A stretch of DNA of 64,000 nt, taken from positions 62,001 to 126,000 of the forward strand of contig MCGE01000026.1 of the NCBI GenBank assembly GCA_002105175.1, written 5' to 3'. Positions 23,914 through 35,429 of this stretch are shown in pieces. The notes beneath the pieces are model-generated. The model had not been told where the DNA came from, made no database searches, and saw only the letters and a program-made list of their open reading frames with translations. This DNA is from Absidia repens. Its lineage: Eukaryota > Mucoromycota > Mucoromycetes > Mucorales > Cunninghamellaceae. A program made the position numbers and the translations under genes. Within the stretch, counting starts at the first letter, position 1, and the number at the start of each line of letters is the position of its first letter.

Positions 23914-24240
23914 TTATGTACAAAAGGGGGATGAAGAATGACAAATTTCGTTCAAAGGGTATTGTTGAAAAGAACGATGTTGATTATATTCAAGTGGTTG
24001 TTGGTACTGGTGTTGATGTTGCTGTTGTAGAGTTTTACGAACATACAAGTGCTGATACGAATCATACACCCAGCATCGTGAGCATTGTTCCATGCCGGTC
24101 AAAAAGCGGTTGCAGAATTCACATTTCTTATGGCAGTCAGCACAGAACCAATCTGATGATAAAGGTTTATCGCATTCACCGCACATGACTTTATCATCAT
24201 TAAGAGTAGGCGACGAAGGTGGAGAAGGGAAAAAGTTCAT
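23914..24240 (-). CDS. Small CxxC-rich zinc-binding-like protein, 108 aa
   Basis: This is a single exon starting MNFFPSPPSSPTLNDDKV. It has a compact Cys array: MCGECDKPL, WFCADCHKKCEFCNRFL, EQCSRCWVYD. This makes five CxxC-type pairs within about 40 residues, enough for two zinc sites. The C-terminal third is Gln/His/Tyr-rich low complexity. There is no signal peptide from the chosen ATG. The Cys pattern suggests a structural zinc-ribbon protein, but no family is recognised. Confidence 0.6.
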   Translation of the reverse strand: MNFFPSPPSSPTLNDDKVMCGECDKPLSSDWFCADCHKKCEFCNRFLTGMEQCSRCWVYDSYQHLYVRKTLQQQHQHQYQQPLEYNQHRSFQQYPLNEICHSSSPFCT

Positions 24241-24985
24241 GGTCAATAAAAGGAAGAGCCGGGAAGTAAAAAAAAAATGGTATAGGCACAAAGGAAAGGA
24301 TAGGAAAGGGAATAAATGAGTGTTTTGGGTAAAATAGATTATGAATAAAAGAATGAAAGAAGAAGAAAAGAAGAGGATGAAAGGGTTGTGTAGCTGTTTT
24401 TATTCACTTCAATATGATTCAATATGCATGATGGGATCTTTCACTTGAACGTTTTTTATTTTTTTGCTTTAATGAATTTCCCGATCTGGTTTCGATAGAT
24501 GCTTCAACTCATGGTTTTTTACTCAATTTTTCAGGTTTTCTGCAATTAAAAATAAGGAAAACGAAAAAACACACAAAAATTAAATGAACAAGTCATTCAA
24601 ATCTAAACGATGCCCTCCCCCCCCCTCCTCATTGCATTGACCTGTTTTATATATAAAGTGAATCAATAAGGTGGATTTTTAAGGGGCCTGTGTAAAAGTC
24701 TTTGATTGCCAGGATTCATGCCGCATCATGCCCGGTTCATAATCGGACATTCAATTTCTCCTCTATGACATTGGAAACAAGTATTAAAGTGGTAAAAAAA
24801 AAAAAAAAAAAAAAGGAGGCATAAGTGGTGGATTCCATTATATGCATATATTTTCTAAGAATAAAAAAATGTAATATGTCGAAGACAACAAAGTCAAATA
24901 CAACAAAGTACACCATGGCAGGTGTAAAACATGTTTTTATTGTAAAATCAAATTCAAAATCAAACCGCAAGTTACAAACAACTAA
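24241..24985. other. Intergenic region
   Basis: AT-rich, with an A-run near 24794-24815 and a C-run near 24616. Nothing else is recognised. Confidence 0.5.
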
Positions 24986-25421
24986 CTACATACTATAAAC
25001 TATAACTGTAGGACCATGGTCACTTGTTTTCCCAATCCGATGTCGTGGATCCCTTGCTTTACCGAGAATTGACAGCTTGTTTTTTCTAAGGCCACGTTGA
25101 TTCATTTCGGTTCCACAAAACCACGGGTGTTCATCAAAGTGAAGTAGATCATCCACCATTGACGTGCGTTCTTCTATACTACATATATTCGTCCAGCGTG
25201 CTGTTTAAAAATCCCAGGGAAGAAAATGTTCTAGGAAATTCAATAAGGAGACCAGTATTTCAGAGCGGACCTTGTCACTACTAGAAAATAAGAATATGAA
25301 AACCTTGTTGCACAATGTGTTGCTAATTTTTTTGGCTGGTACCTTCTTACCTCAGGGACGAGTCATGTCTGTACCTGGCTTGCCACCCATTTAATTCAGG
25401 CGTGAATTCGGTTGTTGCCAT
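24986..25421 (-). pseudogene. Interrupted small gene with one in-frame TAA
   Basis: A minus-strand ATG at 25421 begins MATTEFTPELNGWQARYRHD and ends at a clean donor (exon 25421-25351). An acceptor at 25281/25282 continues the frame (SDKVRSEILVSLLNFLEHFL, then PWDF) to a TAA at 25207-25205. Beyond that stop the same frame stays open for 72 more codons (including CSIEERTSMVDDLLHF, then DEHPWFCGTEMNQRGL and ARDPRHRIGKT) to a TAG at 24988-24986. Both halves look like real protein, and no in-phase intron removes the stop. It may be a recently inactivated gene, a sequence error or a readthrough case. The family is not recognised. Confidence 0.4.
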
Positions 25422-26386
25422 CCTGTATCATTCCTTTAATTTCATCACTAGCAAATTTATCGATTGCTGTCAGATATGTACCACTAAGTTGCTCCTAATT
25501 CAACAATGTCAGTCCAATAGGACAAAATAATACATTCGTAGCTTCTTTTTTCTTTTCCTACCTATTCGACCACATTGATTTTAATACTTTATGCCCCCAC
25601 CTCCAAAGCATACGCTGATTCAACTACCAATTGATCAACTACAGAGACTTGAATATTAATAGGCACATTAATACATACATAAATACTGCTGTTTTACCTT
25701 TTATGAGATGCATAAAATCATTTCACCCATTGATAAGTAATATATGGACCGAGAGAGAGAGGGAGAGTAAGTGCGAGAGGGAGCGAAAGCCAGTAGAGTC
25801 AGTGCCCGGACTTGAATATCACCAGCAGAGTCGATAAATGACCCGAAAAATTCAAAATTGATTGTTTCAAATGCCAACGCTGGCAAATACTAGGTGTGTC
25901 ATCTATAATAATACGCACAATAAAATAGAGTTCGTGAATTAATAGCTTCGCTTTCTTTATACTTGACACCATAATCAGATTAGAGGAGAAGTACTGTACA
26001 TTTTTTTTTTTACCATGCCTGCAAAGAAGATAAGGCAACCGTATATAAAGGAAAATTGCGTTTTTTATAAAAAAAAAATAAAAAAAAGAAAAAGAAAAAG
26101 AAAAAGAAAAAAGAAAAAAAGAAAGAAAAGAATAAAAAGAATAAAAAGAAAAGAAAGAGACCAAAAAAAAGCCCACCGCTCTGTCATCGGCGTTTCAATA
26201 TTTATTTTTTGTTGTTTTCATTTTCCACCTCGTCGCTTATCACCTTCCTTCCACTTTTAATAATTCCCTTTCCTTGCACCCCAACACCTTCAGCATATAT
26301 ACTTCCCTTACCTCATACCAGCCCTCTTCTTTTTTTCACTCTTATATAATACGACTCACTTTTTATAGTGCTGCTTATACAACACC
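25422..26386. other. Intergenic region and REG1 promoter
   Basis: It contains a GAGA-type patch near 25752-25795 and a long A/G-only tract at about 26069-26170. A C/T-rich leader with TATATA-like and TATAATA-like patches sits just upstream of the REG1 ATG. No gene is supported. Confidence 0.5.
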
Positions 26387-28321
26387 ATGGTGAAAAAGCA
26401 AACGGCAGACGACGATAGCGAATCCCAAAAGCGAACAGATGTCCAGTCTCCAGAAGTCTGTGTGGATTATCTTTCCTATACTTTCGACGAAATGGATCTG
26501 GCCGCCTCCTGGAGAGTGATGACAAAACAAAAGAAAGATATCGTTAATGGCATTCGACTGGAAAATGCATCCTGGCGAACTTGGACGAAACAGCGCAACC
26601 ATCTCAAAACCATTAGCCCGGAAACTCTCAACTGGTAAGGTTATGATATACAATACTTATACATCTATTATCATCCATTATTAACTCTTTTTATTTTATT
26701 TTTGATTTGTAGGCTGAAGGATAGCGATGTGACTTGGCTTTATGGACCTCTGCATACAGTGACGAAATCTGATCACCACCATGACCGATATGCGCCCAAA
26801 GAATCTAGTGCTCACGATAAATTAGGTCTCATCCATGCGTCTGATCCGCCTTTGACCGATAAGGATATCACGGGGACATGTTCTGCACCACCATTGGCAT
26901 CAACTACGGTGACACGAATTCCTTCAGATCAATTAGCTGCCGACACAAATATTAACGATCAAGGGGCGATGGCAACAGCAGCAGCAACAGCAACAGCAAC
27001 GCCACCAATTGAACAACAAGAACAGCAGCAACAACAACAACAACAACAACAACAACAGCAACGACCATTGAAATCAGCACTCAAAAAAGTCACCATGTCT
27101 GATATATTACGTCGATCTGCCTCTGAATTCCATGTCAGTGAATTGAACCACCACACAGGGGGATCGGCGATCTCGCTATCGGAAGCTAATCGCCAACTCG
27201 GGGTCTTCTCACCGGCTGTGGTCGCCACTCATCGACAACCAAAGTTACGATTCAACCAGCGTGTGGAACAATATATGGTGATTTCGGACGACGATGGGAG
27301 CAGTGCCAATGGATCTATACACAAAGTGAAGATGACTGCTAATCTGCCCTCTCATTACAATGTGGCTTCTTCTTCTGGTCATCGTGCTTCTACTAGTTCT
27401 GCTGCGGATGAACGACGTTTGGATTCTCACGATGAAGATTCTGACATCGACGACGAAGATGAGGATGATCAAGACGACAATCTGCATGGATATCGTGGCC
27501 GCCGTGACTCGCGCTATATAGTGAACCACCATGAATATGAAGAGGATGATGACAGCGATAACAGCAATGACGACGATGGCGATGACGACGATGATGATGA
27601 TGATGACGATGGAATTATCATGCACCACGACCATCACCATCACAGCACACCTATCCCCCCACGGTTAGCTCCAAGGTCCATCAAACGCATTGAACCCGCT
27701 GTGCTCAAAAGTAGTTCCTATTCCGACGCTTCTGTCGTCTCTTCACGCCGTGGCTCTCTTTCATCGTGGGACGACGACGAAAACGATTCCGATCGACGCT
27801 CAATCCATTTACCCGACTATCAACTCCATCAACCCATAGCGACTCATACACCGGATCAATCATCCATTCAGTGGGAAGGCCAATCCTCTGTGGTTTACGA
27901 CGTGGCACCCTCTGAAACAGAAAGCGATTTTGTGGAGGATGATTGGGATCTTCGACGGGAATCGTTTGACCACCACAATACCATAGACGACGACAATGAT
28001 GACGACTACCACGACCACGATGAGGACGATAATATGGATGATGAAGAGAATCCCGTACCAGACGCCAAGGCTCGACAAAAACTACCCATGCGTCTGGACC
28101 CACCCAACCCAAATCAAGTTATTGAGCCCCCAGCCATTCTTTCACCGGGAAAGGCATCCAAATCACCACCCATTAGCGAACCATCAACCATTGACGCTAC
28201 CCACCAACACCAATCCTCCTCTTCATCTTCCTCAAACGTAGATCAACAGCAAGCCTCTTCCTCACCGTCTGTGTTCAGCAATCTCAGTCAATGGGCATCC
28301 TCTTACTTATGGAAGTCATAG
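26387..28321 (+). CDS. REG1: REG1-like regulatory subunit of protein phosphatase 1
   Basis: Exons 26387-26634 and 26713-28321 join within a Trp codon to give 618 aa. Residues about 25-100 are the conserved DUF1752/GATA-like domain of Reg1 proteins: VDYLSYTFDEMDLAASWRV, then RLENASWRTWTKQRNHLKTI, then SPETLNWLKDSDVTWLYGPL. A PP1-docking RVxF-type motif, KLRF, is at about 260-263 in the context KLRFNQRVEQYMVI, matching the Reg1 docking region. In yeast Reg1 targets Glc7 to Snf1 and glucose-repression targets. The rest is disordered: a poly-Gln run near 185-200, SALKKVTMSDILRRSASEFH, several Asp-rich runs, and a Ser-rich C-terminus ending in a short hydrophobic WASSYLWKS. Confidence 0.9.
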
Positions 28322-28792
28322 TTTGTTTTTTTTAGAAATATCAGTAGTTTATAGTAGTTTAGTTTAGCGTTTACTGGTTGTATCATTCCCTCTCCCTCCT
28401 CCTCTTTATTTCCCCATAGCACTTGCATTTTTAGTTTTTTAGTTCTTTTCTTTTCCTTTTTTTCCCCTACATTTAAAGCAACACAACAATGAAATATCAC
28501 ACACTCACATCACTTTATTAATTTTAATTCTTTTACATGTATATTGTTTTATTGAATAAAAATTACACGACATCATTCATATTTGTCTTATGGAATGCTG
28601 AAATTTGGGGGGCGTAGAATGTGGGCGAATATATTTTTTTTTTGTTGCATGATTCAAAAGGCGGGGATTAAACTGGCTTTTTTGTTTTGAACCTTCCTAA
28701 TATGTAAAACTGCAGAACACAATCAAAAAATTCTAGCCTTTTCACTTTTCCTTTTTTTTTTTTTTTTTTGTCAACAATAACACACACACACG
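28322..28792. other. Intergenic region between REG1 and the formin
   Basis: It includes the REG1 3' UTR with AATAAAAA near 28555 and a T-run directly before the formin start. No gene is seen. Confidence 0.5.
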
Positions 28793-31700
28793 ATGGAATT
28801 ATTTTCCAACATTGGTGGAAGACGAAAAAAGAAACCACCACCAAACCCTCCTCCAACGTCCATCCCCCCTTACTTCCAAACACCATCGTCGTCTTCACAA
28901 CAGCAACCACAACAGCAGCAAGGATTCGCGTCCGGTAGTAACTCTCGTTTCTCTCCTTTGAAAACAAGTGCAAACTACTTCACATCTCGGTCCCCTGATT
29001 CTATATCCCCAACAAGCACAAAAGACTCTTGGACAACTACTGGTAAACAAATCGCACACGCACAATAAGATTTCTCTATTTATGATTGATCCTTTCTTTT
29101 TTTTTTTTTTTTTTTTTGTCTTGTTGTTTATAGCCAACTCCTCGTTAAGAAGTCTTCATTCATTTAACAACAATGACGACAATGGCCACGTCCCAGTAGC
29201 GCAATGGATACCGCAAGAAAACGAAAGGCCTTCCGACCAAACGATTGAATCCCTTTTTGAACAAGCTGCGGTAAACTACAAGGAAATGGATCGCGGGGTG
29301 TATTTTCTTGAATGTACTAACTGATAGGGCCTTTTTTTTTTTTTTCTTTTTAGTCAAGGCTCAATTTGAATCTAGAAAATGCTACCTTGCGTGATCTCAC
29401 TTTGGATAAGAAATGGTGGATTCTTTGTAATGAAAGTCAACTGACGAAACTCGGCAACATGACAAGCAGTGGTGGCAATGGTGGTAGCAACGGCAGCGGT
29501 AGAAGGATATCACCGAGTCAAGGACGGAATAAGCACATGGGACGAAAACAGCATCAACATACTTCACCGCCAAGTCTTTCAGCAGCAACATCAACAGCAG
29601 CAGCAGCAGCAGGACATCATCATCAACAACAACAACAACAACAACATTTTGATTATCAGTCTCAAGACATGGCTTCTCCACTTTATTATATCAATTTATT
29701 CCGACGCAAGGATAGGAAAGATCTTTCTATAAAACTGGTCAGTGACATGGCGGTACGTTTGCGTACAATGCCGTTAAGGTAAGCGGGCGGTGCAGCACTA
29801 GGAAAAAAAAAAAGACAATGGGAGGGAGAATATGTTATTGATGCTTCTATCCTATTTTTCTTTGGTTAGTTGGGTCCGACAATTTGTGGAACATCAAGGC
29901 ATGCAGCTTTTGGCAATGGAACTGGCAAAAACAAACCAATCCTCGAATCGGTAAGATAAAAGGATGAATGTCCAAAAAGATTGCCATATTCATATCCGTA
30001 TTATTTATATATACCGTTTTTTTTTTTTTTTTTTTGTCGTCAAGTAGGAATCAGCGTAATTTTCAACTAGAACTAGAAATCATCAAATGTTTACGCGCTC
30101 TTTTCAACAATGTGGTATGTCAAAGTGAATTTAAAAAAAAAAAACGAATCAATTCAGCAGTCATTCTTAGTTTATGTGTTTGTTTGGTTTATATAGCATG
30201 GCATCAAGGAAGCGCTAAGGGACTCACTCTATATTGATACCTTGACTCATTCTCTACTCTCTCCTTATATGCCGACAAGACGATTGGCGTGCGATACATT
30301 GACGTTTATATGCTACTGCGAACAACCGGTGGGACATTCTATGGTACTACACGGGATGGATGCTTTGAAGGAAAACGGTGATCATCATTCTCGCTTTGGT
30401 GCGTGGTTGAACGACTTTCAAAAATGCTACAAGGTCGTGGGAAAATGGGCTCGATGGTCGGTGCAAGTCATGATATGCGTCAAATGGGCATGTCGGGGAA
30501 TTTAGAGATCCAAATTACGGAATATGCTGTAAGTATTTTATCTAAAAGGGGAGGGGGGGGGAATCTAGACACACACACGAGAAAGAGAACTAATATTGGA
30601 CTTTTTTTTGTGGGGGGAGATAGTCTTCCAACATGTTACTGATATGTGCTATGGTTGATCCTGACACGGTGGAAGATCAAGAAGTACGTATTGCATTACG
30701 GAATCAGCTTTATCAGGGTGGGTTGGGTGCTATTTTACAAGACCTAGGTGAACTGCATAATGAATTGATCAACCGAAAAATTGCCGAGTTTCATGAATTG
30801 GATGATCGCGATACTCAATCTGTCTATGGTGATATGATCCTGAACAACATCCATGAACCTCTGGGACTGGTGGAGGCCATTCTTCCAAGTATTGTGGGGA
30901 CCCGTGCTTATGATTTTTTACAAAGCATTTTACAGCATTTGTTACTGATACAATATGATCCAGAAACCAGGTAAGCGAAAAAAAAAAAAAAAATTAAAGG
31001 TGAATTTATCTACCAAAAAAAAAAAAAAAAAAAAAAAAAAAACGAAGGAAAGCTCATGTTTTTTATTATGAAATCTCAGGAATCGGTATTACCAATTGAT
31101 TGATACGGTAGTAGCCCAAATTGTACTGGATCGAAAAGGATTGCCGAATGACTTCACCGATACCTATGGCTTTTCTATTGGACATCTCCTGGCCAAATTT
31201 TCGGACGAAGATGAATTGGATCAAGCTCTCAAGGATATGTATGAAGAGCGAGAACGGGCGGATCAGGCGACAAAAAGGGAGGCGGAACTCAAACTACTGG
31301 TCAATCGTAAAGCGGATGGATTGGTGGGCGAATTACGCGCGGCAAACCAGTCCTTAGGTGAAAGTGTCCATATTGCCAATCAAACCAATACTGTATTGCA
31401 GCAACGATTAGAGGATCTGGAAGTGGAACACCAACATACTTTGGAGGCGATGGATGCACAGATCAAACGACTTTATGAAACCGTCCAATTATTGACTGAC
31501 AAGAGGCCATCTTCACCGACAGATCAGCAACACACCAAGAAAAGACAGCATTCAATCAATCGTCGTGGTACCAAGAGCGATAAAAGTATCAAAATGTGGA
31601 ACGTACTGGATTCAGACGGCAGTGTAAGTGAAGAAAAAATAAAGGGCGAACAACTTGCTTATCTTCTTTTTTTTTTTTTTTTGGTATATAGCAGGCCAAT

Positions 31701-34700
31701 GTCACGGAATTGAAGCAAACTTTTCGCAATAAGCTTGGCTCTCACTTACCTTCATTAGTACGAAAAGGCTCTGAACACTTCACCAAGTCAGCAAAGTCTC
31801 GGTCTAGTACAGATGGCTCAGTGTCACCAAAATGGAACTCTGGCAGTCCGAAACGAGCATCACCTAGATTGTCGTCTGAACAAAAACTGACTATCTCTCC
31901 TGAAGTAACTATGTCGGAACCGCTGTTATCACCAAATCATCGACCGTCTCCACGTTCCATCGAATCCCCAGGCTTTGAAAATGTGATTACCTCATCACCG
32001 ACATCGTCCATATACCAGGGGTCATCGCTAGATCTGTCCACAGCAACAAACTCCAACACATCTCCTCCTGTATCTCTCCTGAAACCTACAACCAGCACAT
32101 CATCACTCTCTATAGAAATCGAAAACGAAGCTGACTCGCTCTCATCTACACCTTTGAAAGGTAAAATTGTAAAATGAAAATAGAAATGACATGAGTTAAC
32201 GATGTTTCGTTTTTTTTTTTTTGGGATAACTCAATCAGACCAATCACACGATATACCAACTGGAGCGACATCATCAACCTCGGTTACATCGATTCCTCCT
32301 CCTCCCCCGCCTCCTCCAATTATGAATGGTGATATCCCTCCTCCCCCGCCTCCCCCTCCAATTGCAAATAGCGATATTCCTCCTCCCCCGCCTCCCCCTC
32401 CAATTACGAATGGCGATATCCCTCCTCCCCCGCCTCCTCCTCCAATTGCGAACGGCAGTGGTCCTCCCCCTCCCCCTCCACCACCACCGATCCCAGGTCA
32501 ATCAGGTCCCCCTCCTCCTCCTCCGCCAATATCAACATCAAATGCCAGTCAGCCCGTTGGTGCCATTGGAAACGCCAGTAGGAAATCAAGCACTTATCAA
32601 GCAAAACAAAAGCTAAAATTTGTAGAGTGGGAAAAGATGAACTTGGTCAACATTGGACATACAGTGTGGAGTCATCTCGATAAACCAACAACAACAACAT
32701 CATCATCATCATCATCATCATCATCGTCACGACAGTCCTCCCCCGGTTCGAATACAAAAGCTACAACTAGCGAAGATGCAACCGAGCCACCACCACCGAC
32801 ATCATCATTAACTCGTCATGGTACAACATCAAAATCATTTGAAAACTCGTTGGAATATCAGTTGGCAAAAGCAGGGGTGTTTGAAGACATTGAAAAGACA
32901 TTCGCCCAAAAACCAGCTGTGCAAATCAAGGCACCACGGAAAAAGGAACAAGTGTATATTATTGATTCGAAAAAGGCGTATACGTTGAGTAAGTCCCCAT
33001 ATACAAATATATGTAAATATTGTTACTTGGCTGCAACCAACTCACCTTTTTTTTTAATAAAAAAAAAAAAAAATAGACATTTTTTTGACCAGTTTCAGCA
33101 AAAGATTGCCACTGGATCAATTCCGGTCTAGAATGCTTACCATGGATGACGATTTGAATGATGAAGAATTGCTCATGGCCCTCTTGAAATTTGCACCGAC
33201 CAAAGATGAAATCAAAAATTTGACACCCTATGTTAATGCTCCTTCTGAACAAGTCTTGGCGTTGTCTCTACCGGACCAATTCTGCTTACAGGTAAAAGTT
33301 CGAAATCCATACACAATGTTAGAAGACAGATGTTGGTTCTTATTGTATATTTATTTGTTTTATGTGTATTTTCTTTCGAATAGATGATGACAATCCCAAG
33401 GTTTACCGAACGACTAGAATGTATGATTTTCCGGGCTTCCTTCAAAGACAGGCTCCAACGGTTACGCCATCAAATGGATAATGTCAAGCAGGCATCGGTC
33501 TCTTTATATGGTGCATCTAGTTTCAAGGAATTGCTTCAGGTAAAACTGGAAACCATTTTTGTGCTCTGTAGTCAAAGTGAATAACGTGGAATTATGCTTT
33601 TCTGCTCTGTAAAATAGTTGATCCTTCTTCTCGGTAACTTCCTCAATGGCAATACTTATCGTGGCGGGGCATTTGGTGTGCGTATTGGAAGTATCAACAA
33701 GGTAAGTGTATATATATATATATATATAACATGTTTTGATTATCAACCATGTGTGTCTTATCTATCACCTTTTTTTCTTAGCTTGTGGACACTAAAGGAA
33801 CCTCCAATTCGACAACCTTATTGCACTTTCTTGCTGAAACTGTAGAAAAGAATTTCACCAACATCAACGAATTTGTAGACGAATTGCAGCCATGCAAAGA
33901 AGCTTATAAAGGTATGTAAATAAGAAAAGTCTTAAATGAATGCTTGTCGAAGATAGTCATTAACTTTGCTGACTGACTGGTTTTGTTTTGTTTTTTTCCG
34001 TGTATAAAATCTCTTCTAGTATCTTTGGCCGAAATGAATATAGAATTTCAAGACATGGCAACAGGTCTGTCCACTTTGGAAGAAGAACTCAAGATTGGTG
34101 ACTATGATAAGCTCCAAGATGACGAGAAGGATGAAAGACAGCAAGAGCACGCCAAGTTTATGCCGGTCATGTCTGCCTTTTATCAAGATGCGAAGAAGCA
34201 ATACGCAGCATTGAAAGAAACACGAGTCACCATGATCTCAAAGTATGAACGGGTGGTCCGCTACTATGGTGAAGATCCTGGTAAAATGTCACCTGATGAA
34301 TTCTTTGGGATTTTCAATACTTTTGTTACCAGTTGGGAGGTAAGTTTTGATAGGGAAAAAAAGCGGGGCGACGATGTTGGATCACTGATTAATCCATATT
34401 TTGTATATTCTTTTGTGTGATAGAAATGTTCCCTTGATACTCGAACGGCCAAGCAAAAACGAGAAAGGTTGGAAGCACAGCGACTAAGGGAAGCAGAACG
34501 ACGATATAGACACCAGCAACAAAAGCATGCTATCCCAAAATCATCTCCAAAAGGCGTGGATATCAGCAAGTGTAAGCTTCCACAAAAGAAATGATGGGGC
34601 GGCAGTTGGTTTTATAATCAGCTAACAATTTATTTATTTATTTGGGTTACTATTTCTAGATTCTGGAGACCAGGATCATGAAAAAGAAATCATGGATCGA

Positions 34701-35099
34701 TTAATGAAGGAACTACGATCAGGCAGTATGGAAAGTAAAGCCAAGCGGCGCAGCGCTCGACATACCAATGGACAACAACAACAGCAGCAGCACCATCACC
34801 ACCACCAGCATCACCAGCAACATATTACCGACATCAAGCAATATAGTCCAAATTCTCTCTTGGACCCAGTTTCTTTACAAGCACAACAAATGTTATTATC
34901 GATACAAAACGATGAAGATGACGACGATGATGACTTTGAAGACGTAGATCAGCAACCTTATAAGTCATCACCTTCAACGACAGCACAAAGTGGCGGCACC
35001 GGCTCACTCACATTTTCCTCCCGAAAGATTAAAGCTAGAAGAGCTAGGCGAAGGGGTGCTATGGAACGATCGATAAAGTCAAGAAAGAAACCATCATGA
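28793..35099 (+). CDS. Diaphanous-related formin (Bni1/SepA type)
   Basis: I place 17 exons: 28793-29042, 29134-29270, 29354-29778, 29870-29950, 30048-30114, 30197-30528, 30624-30970, 31080-31623, 31692-32160, 32239-32988, 33077-33291, 33384-33539, 33618-33701, 33782-33911, 34020-34339, 34424-34571 and 34660-35099, about 1631 aa. Order: disordered N-terminus; GBD/FH3 (IESLFEQAA, TLDKKWWIL, LACDTLTFICYCEQP, GRGKMGSMVGAS, SSNMLLICAMVDPD); coiled coil; FH1 with four Pro-repeat blocks (32289-32545); FH2 (KLKFVEWEKMN, FLTSFSKRLPLDQFRSRM, LILLLGNFLNGNTYRGGAFG); DAD-like tail. It nucleates unbranched actin at hyphal tips and septa under Rho/Cdc42. Exon 6 needs one extra base in the A-run at 30420-30424 to stay in frame; every other junction is consistent. 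Confidence 0.93.
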
Positions 35100-35429
35100 T
35101 ATTCATGCTCTCTTTGAATGAATGGCCTTGTATCTTTTTTACTTCGGCGGTGTTTGATTTTTCCCTGCCTTTCCCACTCTTTTTTTTTTTTTTTTTTTTT
35201 TTTTTCCTTCTCTCTCTTTCTCTTTCTCTTTGTAAATAAATCATCTCTTTGTCATTATTTTTTTTATCATATATACTCTCCATACCCATATTACTATCGT
35301 CTATTACTCCTTTTTTTTCTACGGAACCAATATTTACAACATCATCACCTAAAAAAAAAAACGACCGACCGAACCACTAGGAACTGACTGACAACTAAAC
35401 AACAACAACAACAACAACAACAACTAAAC
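35100..35429. other. Intergenic region between the formin and gp78-like gene
   Basis: It holds a T-run of about 25 at 35180-35205 followed by a C/T tract. A CAA/ACA repeat (35398-35422) lies immediately before the ATG of the next gene. No gene is seen. Confidence 0.5.

Noticed and set aside
25745..25800. GAGAGAG/GCGAGAGGGAGCG patch as a regulatory array
   Set aside because: It is simple purine low complexity with no repeated spacing.
26959..28112. Several minus-strand ORFs under REG1
   Set aside because: They are shadows of the poly-Gln and Asp-rich runs of REG1 (Cys and Val/Ile runs), without independent signals.
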